DNA from: Pseudomonadota bacterium
GTDB taxonomy: Bacteria; Pseudomonadota; Alphaproteobacteria; Rhizobiales; Kaistiaceae
DNA length: 6,714 nt
NCBI GenBank assembly: GCA_023433185.1
Contig: JAEZEN010000041.1
Span: forward strand, 1 to 6,714
Reading direction: 5' to 3'
Part shown: one piece after another, positions 5,855 to 6,714 of the stretch
Layout: each line of letters begins with the position of its first letter
How positions within the stretch are numbered: the stretch's first letter is position 1
Made by a program: the position numbers and the translations under genes
Notes under the pieces: model-generated
What the model saw: the letters and a program-made list of their open reading frames with translations, nothing else
The model's database searches: none
What the model was told of the DNA's origin: nothing

Positions 5855-6502
5855 CTATCCCGCGAGCACCCGCCGGAGGAAGTCCGCGCCGAGGCGCAGC
5901 CCCGCCTCGTCGATGCCGTGGGCAAGGCCGGGCGAGACGTGCCACTCGGTCGGCATGCCGGCGGCGCCGAGCGCCTGTACCGAGGCGTGGAGCGCCATCG
6001 CCGGGATGATCGGGTCGGCATCGCCATGGACGAGGAGTATCGGTGTCTTGTGGACGTCCGCGTCGGCCAGGTGCTCGGGCCCGGCGAGCAGTCCCGAATA
6101 GCCGACGATGCCGGCGATGGCTTCCTTCCGCCGGAGGCCGGCATGGAGCGCCATCATCGTGCCCTGGCTGAAGCCGACGAGAGCGAGGTCGCGGTCGGTC
6201 AGGCCGAGGCCGGCGAGCTCGGCATCGAGGAAGGCCTGGAGGACGGGCGCGGCCTGCTCGACGCCGCGCCAGTAGAGCTCCATGTCGCCGTGCGCGAGCG
6301 GGAACCACTGCCGTCCCATGGGTGATTCGTCACAAGGGGCCGGCGCGTTCGGCGACACGAAGGCGGTGTCGGGAAGGATCGGCGCGAACATCCGGCCGAG
6401 GTCGATGAGATCGTTGCCGTCGGCGCCGTAGCCGTGGAGGAAGACCACGAGCTTCCGGGGCGGGGCGCCATTGGCGGGCGGCAGTCTCGGTCCGTCGATC
6501 AT
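5855..6502 (-). CDS. Alpha/beta-hydrolase carboxylesterase (phospholipase/carboxylesterase family)
   Basis: A 215-residue serine hydrolase of the abhydrolase_2 (phospholipase/carboxylesterase, acyl-protein-thioesterase-like) family, at its usual length. Landmarks are LHGYGADGNDLIDLG (22-36, with the oxyanion-hole HG), the nucleophile elbow GFSQG (110-114, S112), HGDADPIIP (159-167, acid D163) and GLAHGID (192-198, H195). No signal peptide or membrane segment is seen, so it is probably cytoplasmic and acts on short-chain or aryl esters or thioesters; the true substrate is unknown. The ATG at 6502 was chosen because AGGAG sits 5 bases upstream and the protein begins just before the first strand. 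A longer in-frame reading to 6595 would run into the preceding glycosylase gene. It starts 17 bases after the glycosylase stop, so the two are very likely co-transcribed. Confidence 0.93.
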   Translation of the reverse strand: MIDGPRLPPANGAPPRKLVVFLHGYGADGNDLIDLGRMFAPILPDTAFVSPNAPAPCDESPMGRQWFPLAHGDMELYWRGVEQAAPVLQAFLDAELAGLGLTDRDLALVGFSQGTMMALHAGLRRKEAIAGIVGYSGLLAGPEHLADADVHKTPILLVHGDADPIIPAMALHASVQALGAAGMPTEWHVSPGLAHGIDEAGLRLGADFLRRVLAG

Positions 6503-6507
6503 CGGGT

Positions 6508-6512
6508 CTCCT
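6508..6512 (-). promoter_or_regulatory. Shine-Dalgarno sequence for the carboxylesterase gene
   Basis: Minus-strand AGGAG, 5 bases before the ATG at 6502, lies in the 17-base gap after the glycosylase stop codon. It fixes the esterase start and rules out the longer reading. Confidence 0.8.
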
Positions 6513-6519
6513 GAGGGGT

Positions 6520-6714
6520 TCAGAGCGGCACGCCGGCGCGGGGCCGGCGGGCGCGATAATAGGACCAGAACAGCCGCGCCGCGACCGCCCGCCAAGGCGA
6601 CCAGTCGCGCGCGATGCCGCCGAGCCGCGGGATCGGCACGGGCGCCTCTTCGCCGAGCATGTCGGCGACGGCGCGGCGGAGCGCGAGGTCGCCGGCCGGG
6701 AAGACGTCCGGGTG
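6520..6714 (-). CDS. DNA-3-methyladenine glycosylase II, C-terminal part (cut by window edge)
   Basis: Only the last 64 residues are present; the gene continues beyond base 6714. The fragment begins HPDVFPAGDLALRRAV and ends with a helix reading RDWSPWRAVAARLFWSYYRA followed by a short basic tail. DVFPAGDLALxxA followed some 25-30 residues later by W-x-PWRxxAAxxLW is the characteristic C-terminus of AlkA-type HhH-GPD glycosylases, which remove alkylated purines in base-excision repair. The catalytic Asp and the helix-hairpin-helix would lie outside the window, so integrity of the enzyme cannot be judged. It is followed 17 bases later by the carboxylesterase gene on the same strand, which suggests that it heads, or belongs to, a three-gene unit with the two hydrolases. 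Confidence 0.82.
   Translation of the reverse strand, partial: HPDVFPAGDLALRRAVADMLGEEAPVPIPRLGGIARDWSPWRAVAARLFWSYYRARRPRAGVPL

Noticed and set aside
5802..6308. N-terminal extension of the SGNH hydrolase frame
   Set aside because: The extension overlaps the carboxylesterase gene out of frame. The SGNH fold starts at MATIVCYGDS (ATG 5801) as in relatives.
6503..6595. N-terminal extension of the carboxylesterase
   Set aside because: It overlaps the glycosylase C-terminus and reads as Arg/Pro/Ala noise; ATG 6502 has AGGAG 5 bases upstream.

Overview
The window looks like chromosomal DNA of a GC-rich alphaproteobacterium, most likely from the Rhizobiales/Hyphomicrobiales. The evidence is a strongly G/C-ending third codon position throughout, GTG starts, and the gene families present. 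This placement is inference from style and content; no rRNA or phylogenetic marker is present. Coding density is high. I see no mobile element, tRNA, CRISPR array or integration scar.

Left and centre (about 1-5137): an RpiR/MurR-type repressor gene on the minus strand faces a four-gene plus-strand operon. In order, the operon encodes a 5-formyltetrahydrofolate cyclo-ligase paralogue (COG0212-like), a twin-arginine-exported NMT1/THI5-like substrate-binding protein, an ABC ATPase, and a permease in which two membrane domains are fused into one 513-residue chain. The genes are tightly packed: gaps of 36 and 8 bases, then a 4-base GTGA overlap. The 159-base divergent intergenic region carries a cluster of TGAAAC/GTTTCA motifs, including one perfect inverted repeat, which is a good candidate for the regulator's operator. 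The cassette reads as regulated uptake of a small molecule plus one intracellular enzyme. The cyclo-ligase paralogue and the THI5-like binding protein both point to thiamin, pyrimidine or other N-heterocycle chemistry, but the ligand cannot be read from sequence. No TPP riboswitch was found. This is the most interesting part of the window.

Right (5154-6714, minus strand): an apparent three-gene operon transcribed right to left. It comprises the C-terminal end of a DNA-3-methyladenine glycosylase (AlkA-like, cut by the window edge), an alpha/beta-hydrolase carboxylesterase of the phospholipase/carboxylesterase family, and an SGNH/GDSL hydrolase resembling the mycobacterial acyltransferase/arylesterase type. 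It converges tail to tail on the transport operon with only 16 bases between the stop codons.
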